Origin: Lachnospiraceae bacterium UBA7060
GTDB taxonomy: Bacteria > Bacillota > Clostridia > Lachnospirales > Lachnospiraceae
Reading direction: 5' to 3'
DNA length: 64,000 nt
Assembly (NCBI GenBank): GCA_002493835.1
Contig: DLAA01000017.1
Location: forward strand, 26,284 to 90,283
In this document: one piece after another, positions 16,335 to 25,484 of the stretch
Layout: each line of letters begins with the position of its first letter
Position numbering within the stretch: position 1 is the first letter of the stretch
Made by a program: the position numbers and the translations under genes
The notes under the pieces: generated by a model
Seen by the model: the letters and a program-made list of their open reading frames with translations, nothing else
Databases searched by the model: none
What the model was told of the DNA's origin: nothing

Positions 16335-18251
16335 TCAGCAAGTATACTCCGCATACCCTCCTTTCGTCCCCTTTTTTACTTTATAGAGGGCCTCGTCCGC
16401 GCGGCTTAAGAGTTCTGAGATGGTCTTTGTTGCAGCATCCACCAGGGCAAAGCCGCATGAGGCACTGATGATTTTTGTTTGTGTGTCGGACAGCGCAACG
16501 GCGTTGTGTCGAAGCGCTTCATAAAATGTGTCCAAATAATCAATGATTTCTGTCTTGTCATTGCAGTCAAAAATAAACATACAAAATTCGTCCCCGGAAC
16601 GTCTCGCAGACAGGAAGTGATTTTCCGGCATGGATTTCATGACATTTGAAAAGCTTTGGAGATAGCGGTCGCCTGCGTCATGCCCGTAAGTATCGTTTAT
16701 GGACTTAAAATGGTCTAAATCCAGCATAACCACGGCGGCGGTCTTTCCGGGCGTCATGTTCATCACTGTCTCTGCACACATTTCCTTAAAAGAATCGAAT
16801 TTATATAATCCAGTGAGGGGATCATGGGCGTTTTCGTAACAGAGCTGCATTTTTTGGAGGATATCATCAGTGACGTCCGTTATGATGCCGAGATATCCTT
16901 CCGGAGATTCTGACAGATGGATGCGCACGTACCTGTTCTCATTGATCTGATAAATTTCGGTTTCACCCTTAATGGGCATTTGGGTAATCGAACGGATATA
17001 TTGATCAAACAAAGCGGAGTTATGGTAAAGTTCTGCGGCTTTTTTCTCCGTCAGATTCAGAAGGGTACTTAATCCGGTAGTGACAAACACATGATGGATA
17101 CCCCTCTCATATTCAAAAGCCGCCAGTGGGATGCCGCTGATTTCTATGATTGCGGAGATGCGGTCGGAAAGATTCACAATGCTTTTAACCATTGTGTTGA
17201 TGCTGCTGCTCAATTCCTCAAATTCCCGGTTTCCACTGACAGAAACAGTAGTATCTAGGTTACCATTTGTAATGGAATCCAAGTTATAAAGAATATTGTG
17301 AATGCCGTTTATGACATTCCGTTTGACAAGATAATTCAAGAGGAGAATTACAACCACTTCAATGAACAGCAGGTAGAAGAAGGTCGCAATAATGTTTTTC
17401 CAGAGCTTTTGAAAGAGAATGTTTCTGGGCAGAGCGGCGCACAGTAAAATATCGCCATAGGGCCTGCTGACCACGTACATGGTTGTGTTTTCTGTTCCCC
17501 TTCGATAGGTGCCCTTTGTGCAGTCTGACAGTAAATCCAGACGGTAGCAGTCGGCAGAAAAATCCTGCTGCAAACCGTCGGAATGTCCAAGGACGCTTCC
17601 GGTGGAGACATCTACTACGAAAAGTTCTTCGCCGATATCAGTGGGGAATTTGGAGAAAATATAGTCGTATGTATTACGGGACTGTGCCTCTAACTGTCTG
17701 GTGGGCGTGAATCCAACCTGAATTACACCTGGTTTCTCTTTGCGCGCAACACCTACATACTGCATGATTTTACTCTCAGCAGCATTGGGACGGGCCTCTT
17801 GAATCAGATAGGCATCTTCGTCTCCGCGGCCGATGAGATTAAGAAAAGGACGTGTCTGCTCATGAGCGCCCATGTCAAAATTGACATATTTGGAGACGGA
17901 GGAGGAAACAATAATACCGTTTTCATCAATGACATGAAGTTCGTCTACATTCAGCAGATTTGCAAGATACTGCATTTGTTCCACATCCATGGACACTTCT
18001 TCCTGCCTGTCCAGGACATAGGCGGCGGCTCTTGCTCTTGTCAGGTAATCTTCGTCGAGACTTTCCCGGAGCAGATCCAGTTCTGCCTGGTTATTTTCGA
18101 GCGTGTGTATCATTTGTTCTGTCTTGGCATAAAAGGTATTGAACTGCTGCGATTCTAATAAATGCAGATTAAAGATAAAATTGACGAGGAGAATGACAAA
18201 TATAGCTGTCGTTATAATATAAATAGTATCTTTGATAAAGGTCTTTTGCAT
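16335..18251 (-). CDS. Membrane diguanylate cyclase (Cache-HAMP-GGDEF)
   Basis: A 638-residue sensor. One helix near residues 10-30 anchors an extracellular dCache-like ligand domain to about residue 280. A second helix (about 285-310) leads to a HAMP-like segment (NLDTTVSVSGNREFEELSSSINTM). A middle domain follows, and then a C-terminal GGDEF domain from about residue 470. The active-site motif reads RRSGDEF, with the metal-binding DLDHFKSIND upstream, so cyclic-di-GMP synthesis is expected; SGDEF is a common functional variant. No RxxD inhibitory motif is obvious. RBS GGGAGAAG precedes the ATG. It lies downstream of the LytTR/GHKL pair with an 83-base gap containing TATAAT, so it may have its own promoter. 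Confidence 0.85.
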   Translation of the reverse strand: MQKTFIKDTIYIITTAIFVILLVNFIFNLHLLESQQFNTFYAKTEQMIHTLENNQAELDLLRESLDEDYLTRARAAAYVLDRQEEVSMDVEQMQYLANLLNVDELHVIDENGIIVSSSVSKYVNFDMGAHEQTRPFLNLIGRGDEDAYLIQEARPNAAESKIMQYVGVARKEKPGVIQVGFTPTRQLEAQSRNTYDYIFSKFPTDIGEELFVVDVSTGSVLGHSDGLQQDFSADCYRLDLLSDCTKGTYRRGTENTTMYVVSRPYGDILLCAALPRNILFQKLWKNIIATFFYLLFIEVVVILLLNYLVKRNVINGIHNILYNLDSITNGNLDTTVSVSGNREFEELSSSINTMVKSIVNLSDRISAIIEISGIPLAAFEYERGIHHVFVTTGLSTLLNLTEKKAAELYHNSALFDQYIRSITQMPIKGETEIYQINENRYVRIHLSESPEGYLGIITDVTDDILQKMQLCYENAHDPLTGLYKFDSFKEMCAETVMNMTPGKTAAVVMLDLDHFKSINDTYGHDAGDRYLQSFSNVMKSMPENHFLSARRSGDEFCMFIFDCNDKTEIIDYLDTFYEALRHNAVALSDTQTKIISASCGFALVDAATKTISELLSRADEALYKVKKGTKGGYAEYTC

Positions 18252-18334
18252 AGAGGCTTCTCCCTTCAGGGCGGTAGAGTATATTATATCATCTAATGGG
18301 CATCTGATTTACCTTTTTTCTGCGTAAAAGGAGA

Positions 18335-19624
18335 TTAAAATTTCACATACAAGATAATCCGGAATTGACCGTTTTCGCAGTAACATTCTATATTCCCGCC
18401 CAGCTTGTCAGAGAAAGCCTCCACGCTCTGCATTCCCAGGCCGTGCCCTTTTCCTCTCTTGCTTTTGGGAAGGCCCGTTACGGAATCAAAATGGATTTTT
18501 CCTGTATATTTATTTTCTATGTCGATAAGTAAATCTTTTGCTGTGCAGAATACTTTGGCATTTATATATTTGTCAGCGGGCGCCAGATCTTTTGTACTAA
18601 ATACAGCGTTTTCCAGGAGATTTGCGAGTACCATGGCAAATTCATATTCGTTGACCGGAAGCAGCTTGGGGATTTGAACATCCATATGTAGAGTGATCTC
18701 AAAAGTCCGGGCCTGCTCGGTTATTTGTACGAAAATGGTGTTAACGACCAGATTTTTACTATATCGATTGACTTTGTTTTCGTCCACGACTTCCTTGATA
18801 TGCTTAGTCATGTTTTTAATTTCTTCATATTCCTCTTGCTCTAAAAGGGAGTTTATTGCCATGGAGTAATGTCGCATGTCGTGACGCAGTATTTTTAGAT
18901 TCTGTTCAGACTGTTCTACTAAGTAATTTTGACTTTCCAGTCCTTTGATATAGGATTCGAACATCACATTTCGCCAATATTCTTCGACTTGTTTTGCCTC
19001 ACTGTCCAGATAACGCATGGCTACCACATAGGAGACGAGCATAGTGATCATCAAAAAAATACTGACAAGGATATTTTCTGGAAAATTGTAAAGCGTATAA
19101 GGGAAAAATGCGAGACAGGAAAAACTGCAGTAAAAAAATACGGGAATCAGACATAATTCCCACCAGCTTTTCCCGAGATCCCGTTCGCAGAATTTTTGAA
19201 ATATATTCCCAATTTTGCGGTAAAGGATTTGCAGAATTACAAGGTGCATCAAAAGATTCCCTGCCAGCGCCAGATGTACATTGTTTGTATATATGTACAA
19301 AATGGACGCAGTGATACTTCCAACTATCACATAATTGGACGCGCTCAGACTGATAAAGAGAACCCGGCTGTCTCGTCTCTTGGATATAAAAAGTCCTGTA
19401 AACTGTGCAATGGCAATCTGCAGGATTGTTGTAAAGAAGTAAACCAGGCGGCTTTCCGGGTACAGATTTAATTTTAACAGATCCAACAGATTCATCACAG
19501 AACAGGATATGAAGCAGATAGCGATTGTTTTTATTTTGGAATAACGGTGTATCATAAACAGATAGATAAACGCTACAAAAAACACATGACTCAGTATATA
19601 AGATATGTTTTTTAAATAAGTCAT
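18335..19624 (-). CDS. GHKL-domain sensor histidine kinase (AgrC/NatK-like)
   Basis: About 429 residues. Six hydrophobic segments fill roughly the first 205 residues, typical of peptide or quorum sensors of the AgrC class. A coiled linker leads to the phospho-acceptor His248 in KILRHDMRHYSM. The ATPase domain shows an N-box (NLLENAVFSTKDL) and a G-box (GKGHGLGMQSVEAF). The start is taken as ATG 19624, with AGGTGA just upstream; the GTG at 19633 directly abuts the regulator stop. Co-transcribed with the LytTR regulator. No pre-peptide or processing gene is seen nearby, so the signal is unknown. Confidence 0.85.
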   Translation of the reverse strand: MTYLKNISYILSHVFFVAFIYLFMIHRYSKIKTIAICFISCSVMNLLDLLKLNLYPESRLVYFFTTILQIAIAQFTGLFISKRRDSRVLFISLSASNYVIVGSITASILYIYTNNVHLALAGNLLMHLVILQILYRKIGNIFQKFCERDLGKSWWELCLIPVFFYCSFSCLAFFPYTLYNFPENILVSIFLMITMLVSYVVAMRYLDSEAKQVEEYWRNVMFESYIKGLESQNYLVEQSEQNLKILRHDMRHYSMAINSLLEQEEYEEIKNMTKHIKEVVDENKVNRYSKNLVVNTIFVQITEQARTFEITLHMDVQIPKLLPVNEYEFAMVLANLLENAVFSTKDLAPADKYINAKVFCTAKDLLIDIENKYTGKIHFDSVTGLPKSKRGKGHGLGMQSVEAFSDKLGGNIECYCENGQFRIILYVKF

Positions 19625-19633
19625 TTCTGTCAC

Positions 19634-20368
19634 CTACCTGTATTTTTCGGAAATATAAATAAGATATTCCCGCTTGACGTTTGCTGATCTTGCTTTACTG
19701 ACAGGAAGCAGCGTGCCCGATTCCATGATTGCACAATCCGAGGTCAGCTGTCTTACGTAATCAAGATTGATGAGAAAAGATTTGTGAGTCTGTAAAAAAT
19801 TTCTCTTTGCTGAAACTTCTTTAATTTCTTCCTCAAAGGATTTTCTGATAAAAAGACTTTTCAGAATTTCTCCATTTATAAGATGTACTTCCAGTCGTCT
19901 GCCGGCATTTTCTATATATTCTATTTTGGAACAGGGACGCTGAAGCAGTCCATCAGCTGTCTTGATCAGATATAGGGGTTCTGTTTTTGCTTTTGTGTAA
20001 GAAAAAGCGCAGTCCAGTGCTTCAAAAAACATATTTTCATCTATAGGCTTCAAGAGGTATCTTACCGCATGTACCCCATAGGCATCCAATGCATGATCAT
20101 CTGAGGAGGTAATATAGATAATCACGCTTTCATACCCGGACATCCGGATCTGCCTGCCAATATCAAGTCCTGTCCGTACGGGCATCAGCATATCCAGTAT
20201 GTAGATTTCTGTCATATTGCCTTCTTTGATTTTCTGATATAATCTGGATGGGTCCGAAAACTTTTCCAGATCGAAGTCTCTATCCGGATGTTGAGATTTG
20301 TACTTTGATAATAATTTATCTATTTGAAGCAGATCTTTTATACTGTCATCACAAACTGTTATTTTCAT
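19634..20368 (-). CDS. LytTR-family response regulator
   Basis: A 244-residue regulator. The receiver domain (1-125) carries an acidic pocket (CDDS), phospho-acceptor Asp59 (YILDMLMPV) and a conserved Lys in YLLKPIDENMF. The C-terminal LytTR DNA-binding domain covers about 140-240, with FLQTHKSFLINLDYV as its hallmark. It forms a two-gene operon with the GHKL kinase and is the first gene after the promoter at 20412-20440. Target genes are not evident from this window. Confidence 0.9.
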   Translation of the reverse strand: MKITVCDDSIKDLLQIDKLLSKYKSQHPDRDFDLEKFSDPSRLYQKIKEGNMTEIYILDMLMPVRTGLDIGRQIRMSGYESVIIYITSSDDHALDAYGVHAVRYLLKPIDENMFFEALDCAFSYTKAKTEPLYLIKTADGLLQRPCSKIEYIENAGRRLEVHLINGEILKSLFIRKSFEEEIKEVSAKRNFLQTHKSFLINLDYVRQLTSDCAIMESGTLLPVSKARSANVKREYLIYISEKYR

Positions 20369-20411
20369 AGATATTTATTCCCGATTTTTTGTTAATAATA
20401 CATCTATTTAA

Positions 20412-20440
20412 ATTATATCGAACTCAAAAGTGTTTATCAA
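20412..20440 (-). promoter_or_regulatory. Promoter of the LytTR/GHKL operon
   Basis: On the minus strand, TTGATA (20440-20435) and TATAAT (20417-20412) are separated by 17 bases. This is the best promoter match in the 253-base divergent gap 20369-20621. On the plus strand the same gap holds TTGACA at 20507-20512 with TATAAA at 20532-20537 (19-base spacer), a weaker candidate for the BMP-family gene. Confidence 0.7.
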
Positions 20441-20621
20441 TCAAAAGGACTATGAAGTTTATGACGGAATTGTGAAGAAATGACAGAAATATGCGAAAAA
20501 ATGGAATTGACACTGCATCTGCCGAAGCTTTTATAAAAATAAATATCTTTTCATTCTTTGCGTAGAATGATAAGATAGAAATATAAAAACATTTTTTCAC
20601 GGCAATGAGGAGGGTATGGCC

Positions 20622-22601
20622 ATGGCATCAAATGATTATACAGCGGCGTTAAAGCAGGGGCGGCGCAGTTATCGGGCGGCGCTCACTAAGGGCGAATATC
20701 CTTATCTTCCAGTACTGGATGATATGATATCTTATACCGAGGTGGGAGGAATCGAAAATCTGGGAGTAATGGATATACCATTGTCCAAGATTGTGGGAAC
20801 AAAGACAGCAGGACGTTCTAACGCATTTGCAAATAATTTTATGCCGCTTCTCCCGGAGAGTTCTGAGTTTGGTGCAAAGTGGTCAAGGCTGTATGATCAT
20901 CAGATTAAGGACGGGATCAGCGATCCAATTATAGCGTTTGAATTTATGAATCAGTTTTATGTGCAGGAAGGTAATAAGCGTGTCAGCGTTATGAAGTATT
21001 TGAAAACTTATAAAATTCCTGCAACGGTTACCAGGCTGGTGCCAAAGAAGGCAGATGATGCGGAAAATCGCTTGTATTATGAATTCCTGGATTTTTATGC
21101 GTTATCAAAAAGCTATGATGTCTGCTTTTCTAAAGAGGGGAGCTATAAAAAATTAGTAAAGCTCATGGGGAAGAAGCCGGATGAAGTTTGGAGCGACGAT
21201 GACAGAATGAATCTGCAGTCTGCCTGCATTAATTTTGAGATGGCATTTAACAAGGCGCACGGGGATAAATTAGAATTGAATGTTTCTGATGCGTTCCTGA
21301 TTTATGTGGAGATATATGGGTATGATAAGGTGATAGAACAGTCAGAACAGGAGATCAGCCGTTCTCTCCAGAAAATGTGGACGGAAATTACACTCGCCGG
21401 GCAGGGCAGCCAGGTGGAGCTTGTGCGTGATCCTGAGCAGATAAAGTCTACGCTTTTCAATAAACTGCTTACAGCAGGAATTCCGGATTCTCTGAAAATA
21501 GCATTTATCTATATGAAGACGACGGATACTTCCAGCTGGGCATATGCGCATGAACTGGGCAGGCAGTATTTGGAGCAGACATTTGCAGGCAAAATAGAGA
21601 CAATGGCTTTTGACAGGGCAGATACAGATGAGGAAGTGGAGTCGGCCATTGACCAGGCAGTTGAGGCGGGATGTGAGTTGATCTTTACGACAGCGACACA
21701 GATGGTAAATCAGAGTGTACGCTCCGCTATTAAATATCCAAAAGTAAAAATTTATAACTGTTCCATTAAGATGTCCTATTCCTCGATTTGTACGTATTAC
21801 GCGAGAATGTATGAATCCAAGTTTTTGATGGGCGCCATCGCGGCGGCGTTGTCTCGAACTGACAGGCTCGGTTATGTTGCGGATTATCCGATTTACGGAA
21901 CGCTGGCAAATATCAACGCATTCGCTCTGGGCGCCAAAATGATAAATCCTTATGTGCAGGTTCATCTGGAATGGACGAAGATCAAAGGGGTTAACGCCAA
22001 GGAGAGATTGAAACAGGAGGGGATTGTTTTTGTCTCTGACAGCGATATGATCACTCCTGAGAAGGCTTCCAGAGAATATGGTCTCTATGTGGAAAAGGAG
22101 GATGGAACGCTCGAAAATCTGGCGACTCCAATCTGGGACTGGGGGAAATTTTATGAACGGATAGTCAAAAATATTTTCAGCGGCGGTGGTACTGAGGCGG
22201 ATGTGCAGAAAGGGAAAAAGGCTGTCAATTATTGGTGGGGGATGTCGGCGAATGTCATAGATGTTATCTGTTCTAAGTCCATGCCTCACGGAACCAACAG
22301 GCTGATCGAATTTTTGAAAAATTCGATACGAGCAGGGGCGTTCCATCCTTTTGACGGCCCAATTTATGGACAGGGAGGTGTTTTGCAGTGCAAAGCAGGA
22401 GAGACTCTGTCAGCGGACGCGATTATCACCATGGATTGGCTGGCGGAGAATGTGGTGGGAAGAATTCCCAAGGTAGAAGAACTCACGGAGGATGCTCAAA
22501 CACTTGTAGAGTTTCAAGGGATCAAAGAAGATGAATCCGGTACAGAGAAAAATGGAAATGTTCAGTCCAGCGCATCGGAAGAAAATGGAGAGCTCGGATG
22601 A
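20622..22601 (+). CDS. ParB-like/BMP-family ligand-binding fusion protein
   Basis: About 659 residues without a signal peptide or lipobox. The N-terminal part (about 1-270) holds a ParB/sulfiredoxin-like motif, FYVQEGNKRVSVMKYL, followed by KIPATVTRL. From about residue 285 the protein continues as a BMP-type (PnrA/Med-like) periplasmic-binding fold, starting KIAFIYMKTTDTSSWAY. Typical BMP proteins are lipoproteins that bind nucleosides for an ABC importer. Here no transporter genes adjoin and export signals are lacking, so an intracellular nucleoside or ligand sensor is the better inference. ATG 20622 lies 8 bases after AGGAGG; ATG 20616 is also possible. The stop overlaps the phosphoesterase start (ATGA). 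Confidence 0.7.
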   Translation: MASNDYTAALKQGRRSYRAALTKGEYPYLPVLDDMISYTEVGGIENLGVMDIPLSKIVGTKTAGRSNAFANNFMPLLPESSEFGAKWSRLYDHQIKDGISDPIIAFEFMNQFYVQEGNKRVSVMKYLKTYKIPATVTRLVPKKADDAENRLYYEFLDFYALSKSYDVCFSKEGSYKKLVKLMGKKPDEVWSDDDRMNLQSACINFEMAFNKAHGDKLELNVSDAFLIYVEIYGYDKVIEQSEQEISRSLQKMWTEITLAGQGSQVELVRDPEQIKSTLFNKLLTAGIPDSLKIAFIYMKTTDTSSWAYAHELGRQYLEQTFAGKIETMAFDRADTDEEVESAIDQAVEAGCELIFTTATQMVNQSVRSAIKYPKVKIYNCSIKMSYSSICTYYARMYESKFLMGAIAAALSRTDRLGYVADYPIYGTLANINAFALGAKMINPYVQVHLEWTKIKGVNAKERLKQEGIVFVSDSDMITPEKASREYGLYVEKEDGTLENLATPIWDWGKFYERIVKNIFSGGGTEADVQKGKKAVNYWWGMSANVIDVICSKSMPHGTNRLIEFLKNSIRAGAFHPFDGPIYGQGGVLQCKAGETLSADAIITMDWLAENVVGRIPKVEELTEDAQTLVEFQGIKEDESGTEKNGNVQSSASEENGELG

Positions 22602-23197
22602 AGATTTTAGTGCTTGCTGACCAGAAATCTAAATATCTGTATGATTTCTATGAGCCGGAGAAATTGGAGGATATCGACCTCATTATTTCCTGTGGGGATT
22701 TATCGCCGACATATCTTTCTTTTTTTGTTACCCTTTGCAATGTACCGCTGCTCTATGTTCGAGGCAATCATGACGGAAGATATGAAAAGACGCCGCCGGA
22801 AGGATGCATATGCATAGAGGATGATATTTATGTGCATAATGGAGTCCGTATTTTGGGGCTGGGCGGTTCCATGGAGTATATACCGGGAGCGGGCAATCAG
22901 TATTCTGAGCAGAAGATGAGAAGGCGGGTCAGAAAACTGAAATTAAAACTGTGGCGAAAAAAGGGTTTTGATATCCTGGTGACTCATGCCCCGGCGTATC
23001 AGATCAATGACCTGACAGATCTGCCTCATCGGGGATTTGAGATTTTTCGGACGCTGATGGAGCGGTATGAACCTAAATTTTTCTTTCATGGGCATGTGCA
23101 TGCCAATTATGGCAGAGGGTTTAAGAGGACAGATACCTATAAAAAGACAACGATTGTGAACGGATATGAATATTACATTGTTGAATATCCGGACTAG
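22598..23197 (+). CDS. Calcineurin-like metallophosphoesterase
   Basis: A 199-residue phosphoesterase with the family metal motifs in order: SCGDLSP, GNHDG, THAP and HGHVHANYG. The first block is DQKSKYLYDFYEP, where the usual DxH is replaced by a less clear sequence, so one metal ligand may differ. It overlaps the upstream fusion protein by four bases and is therefore translationally coupled to it. A joint role in sensing and hydrolysing a nucleotide-type ligand is possible but unproven. Confidence 0.8.
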   Translation: MKILVLADQKSKYLYDFYEPEKLEDIDLIISCGDLSPTYLSFFVTLCNVPLLYVRGNHDGRYEKTPPEGCICIEDDIYVHNGVRILGLGGSMEYIPGAGNQYSEQKMRRRVRKLKLKLWRKKGFDILVTHAPAYQINDLTDLPHRGFEIFRTLMERYEPKFFFHGHVHANYGRGFKRTDTYKKTTIVNGYEYYIVEYPD

Positions 23198-23259
23198 AGC
23201 GTTTTGGGATGGATCTCTCATCGCCTTTTTACAATAATTACTCAGAAACGAGGATTGGT

Positions 23260-23844
23260 ATGAGAAAAATAGATAAAATAAGTTTGCTTTTTATTGTGGC
23301 AGCCGCCTTATTAACTGGCTGTGCCGGGACGACTGAGAAAGAAAAAGTGGAAAGCACTGTTACCCAGGAGGCAGAGAAAATGCCAGCTTCTAAGGGGGAA
23401 ACGGCTGCGGCTTCCACCACTTTCGAGGCACAGGATATAGAGGGAAACGCGGTTTCATCGACCATTTTCTCAGAGGCGAAGCTCACGATGGTGAATGTGT
23501 GGGCAACTTACTGTAATCCCTGTCTGAGGGAGATGCCGGGGCTTGGCGAGCTGGCAGAGGAATATGAGCCAGAGACTTTTCAGATCATCGGGATTATCAG
23601 TGATGTGCAGGAGGGGGCAGATCAGGAGACGTTGGATCTCGCGTCAGCGCTGATTGAGCAGACAGGAGCGGGTTACACACATCTGCTTTTGAACGAATCA
23701 TTGTATTTGTCGCTTCTTTCTGATGTAACAGCAGTTCCGACCACTTTTTTTATTGACGAAAATGGCACGGTTTTGGACACCGTGATCGGCTCTATGGAAA
23801 AATCGGCGTGGGAGGAAAAAATTAATGGATTTTTGGAAGAATAG
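23260..23844 (+). CDS. TlpA-like thioredoxin-fold lipoprotein
   Basis: A 194-residue secreted lipoprotein. ATG 23260 gives MRKIDKISLLFIVAAALLTGC, a type II signal peptide with lipobox LTGC; a longer start at 23209 would spoil it. After a linker comes a TlpA/ResA thioredoxin fold with WATYCNPCLREMPGL (Cys-x-x-Cys) and a cis-Pro loop AVPTTFFID. It acts as a thiol reductant or oxidant outside the membrane. The stop overlaps the start of the CXXC micro-protein, and an NapH-like protein follows. Together these suggest a membrane redox relay. Confidence 0.9.
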   Translation: MRKIDKISLLFIVAAALLTGCAGTTEKEKVESTVTQEAEKMPASKGETAAASTTFEAQDIEGNAVSSTIFSEAKLTMVNVWATYCNPCLREMPGLGELAEEYEPETFQIIGIISDVQEGADQETLDLASALIEQTGAGYTHLLLNESLYLSLLSDVTAVPTTFFIDENGTVLDTVIGSMEKSAWEEKINGFLEE

Positions 23845-23977
23845 AGAAAAAATGGCATGGGTGTGGGGAACATTAGCTGGATTTCTGCTTCTGGGCATCG
23901 GGGCGGTACAAAATGACTTTTCTGTCATATGGAAAAAAGCGGTGATGATCTGCATGGAATGTATTGGAATTGGGTGA
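23825..23977 (+). CDS. CD1871A-family CXXC micro-protein
   Basis: A 50-residue membrane micro-protein. It has a basic start (MDFWKNREKM), one hydrophobic helix (AWVWGTLAGFLLLGIGAV), and the C-terminal block AVMICMECIGIG with a CxxC-type pair. It overlaps the 3' end of the TlpA gene by 20 bases and ends 4 bases before the ferredoxin-type protein. That neighbourhood is the one in which CD1871A-like proteins are usually found. It may pass reducing equivalents between the membrane ferredoxin and the TlpA lipoprotein; the role is inferred from context. Confidence 0.75.
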   Translation: MDFWKNREKMAWVWGTLAGFLLLGIGAVQNDFSVIWKKAVMICMECIGIG

Positions 23978-23981
23978 ATAG

Positions 23982-24809
23982 ATGAAGAGACTGCGGCTGA
24001 CGGTACAACTCCTCTTTACGATTTTGAGTAATGGCTATCTGTATGGTTTCCTGCATGGGAAAATATATCAGGGAAATTTGAAATATGCCTGTGTTCCGGG
24101 GTTAAACTGTTATTCTTGTCCCGGGGCTGTCGCTTCCTGCCCAATCGGAGCGCTGCAGGCTTTACTAAATCGCCAAGGGTTCCGGGTTCCTTTTGGGGCA
24201 CTTGGTTTTTTCTTTGTAATTGGCAGTCTTTTGGGACGCTTTGTCTGTGGATGGCTGTGTCCCTTTGGATTAGCTCAGGATTTGCTGCATAAGATTCCTG
24301 TTTTCCGCAAAAGGAAGAGACTGCCTTTTCATTCTGTCCTGAAATACGGAAAGTATATTGCTTTGTTTTTTTTAGTATGCATTGGCTCCGCTTTTTTGTT
24401 TGGCGGTTATGCCAAGGTACCGGCGTTTTGTAAATATTTATGCCCCTCCGGCACACTGTTTGGCGCCATACCGCTCCTTGCAGCAAATGAATCACTTCGC
24501 GGGCAGATCGGAGGGCTGTTTTATTGGAAATTGGGGATACTGCTTTTGGTCATTCTTCTTTCCATAAAGGTGTATCGTCCTTTTTGCCAGTATTTGTGTC
24601 CACTGGGGGCAATTTACGGTTTTTTTAACCGCTTCAGCCTTGTACAGATCCATTGGAAGGAAGAGCAGTGTATTGCCTGCATGGCGTGTGAGAAGGCGTG
24701 TCCGGTGGCACTTTCCCGGGATGAAATTTCCCGTTCGCCGGAATGTATACGGTGCGGCAGATGCGTGGAGGTGTGTCCGGGAAACTGTTTATCCTGGCGG
24801 CCGCGTTGA
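23982..24809 (+). CDS. NapH-like membrane 4Fe-4S protein
   Basis: A 275-residue integral membrane iron-sulfur protein with about five helices. It carries the NapH/NosR-type cysteine motifs CGWLCPFGLAQD, CKYLCPSGTLFG and CQYLCPLGAIYG. A C-terminal pair of ferredoxin clusters follows in CIACMACEKACPVAL and CIRCGRCVEVCPG. It conducts electrons across or along the membrane. With the CXXC micro-protein and TlpA it forms a three-gene redox unit, perhaps keeping extracellular thiols reduced. The 127 bases after it (24810-24936) show no clear promoter or hairpin. Confidence 0.9.
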   Translation: MKRLRLTVQLLFTILSNGYLYGFLHGKIYQGNLKYACVPGLNCYSCPGAVASCPIGALQALLNRQGFRVPFGALGFFFVIGSLLGRFVCGWLCPFGLAQDLLHKIPVFRKRKRLPFHSVLKYGKYIALFFLVCIGSAFLFGGYAKVPAFCKYLCPSGTLFGAIPLLAANESLRGQIGGLFYWKLGILLLVILLSIKVYRPFCQYLCPLGAIYGFFNRFSLVQIHWKEEQCIACMACEKACPVALSRDEISRSPECIRCGRCVEVCPGNCLSWRPR

Positions 24810-24936
24810 ATGCAGTCAAAGACGGAACGAGGGAGTATTCCCATGGGAAACTATTCCTTCGGGAAACTCCAGATTTTTGACGCTTGTCGCTGCAGTAGAC
24901 TGTTTTGACATGGAGGACTAGATAAGGATTAGTGTT

Positions 24937-25464
24937 ATGATACATTTATATACAGGTGATGGAAAAGGGAAAACTACCGCAGCTGTGGGACTTTGCATGC
25001 GGGCTGCAGGATGGGACAGGCAGGTATGTTTTGCCCAGTTTATGAAGGGGAATGATTCGGGAGAGCTCCACATACTGAAAAAGCTGGAGAATATCACTGT
25101 CCTGCGCAGTGAAAGAAATTATGGCTTTTATCATTCCATGTCGGAGTCCGACAAGAAGGCGGTTTTGGCAGTACACAACCGTATTTTGGAGGGAATTTTG
25201 GAGCTGTTGGAAAATGAAAGCTGCCATATAGTGATTCTGGATGAAGTTACCTATCCAGTGAAATGGAATTTGCTAGACAGAGAAAAGCTGGAGCGGATTC
25301 TAGGATTTGGCAGACCGGGAGCAGGGCAGGAGATTGAGATTGTGCTCACCGGGCGGAATGCGGAAGATTTTCTAATAGATGCGTCTGATTATGTCACAGA
25401 GATGAAGTGCGTGCGCCATCCCTATGAACAGGGGATTGGGGCTAGAGAAGGAATAGAATTTTAA
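24937..25464 (+). CDS. cobO: Cob(I)yrinic acid a,c-diamide adenosyltransferase
   Basis: A 175-residue BtuR/CobO-type ATP:corrinoid adenosyltransferase. The P-loop is TGDGKGKTTAAVGLC at the N-terminus. The mid-domain VILDEVTYPV and the C-terminal TEMKCVRHPYEQGIGAREGIEF are hallmarks of the family. It adds the adenosyl ligand to cob(I)yrinate diamide or cobinamide. The first of two genes upstream of the riboswitch; it is not part of the riboswitch-led transcript. Confidence 0.93.
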   Translation: MIHLYTGDGKGKTTAAVGLCMRAAGWDRQVCFAQFMKGNDSGELHILKKLENITVLRSERNYGFYHSMSESDKKAVLAVHNRILEGILELLENESCHIVILDEVTYPVKWNLLDREKLERILGFGRPGAGQEIEIVLTGRNAEDFLIDASDYVTEMKCVRHPYEQGIGAREGIEF

Positions 25465-25484
25465 GGCAGGGAAGGGATTGTAAA

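Noticed and set aside
21342..22346. A 334-codon open frame on the minus strand opposite the BMP gene.
   Set aside because: It is a shadow of the real gene, with no ribosome site and low-information composition.
20622..22601. Annotating the BMP protein simply as an ABC transporter binding protein.
   Set aside because: No signal peptide, no adjacent permease or ATPase, and an extra ParB-like domain.
24810..24936. A possible second riboswitch ahead of cobO.
   Set aside because: No cobalamin core motifs or terminator are present; only short chance inverted matches were seen.
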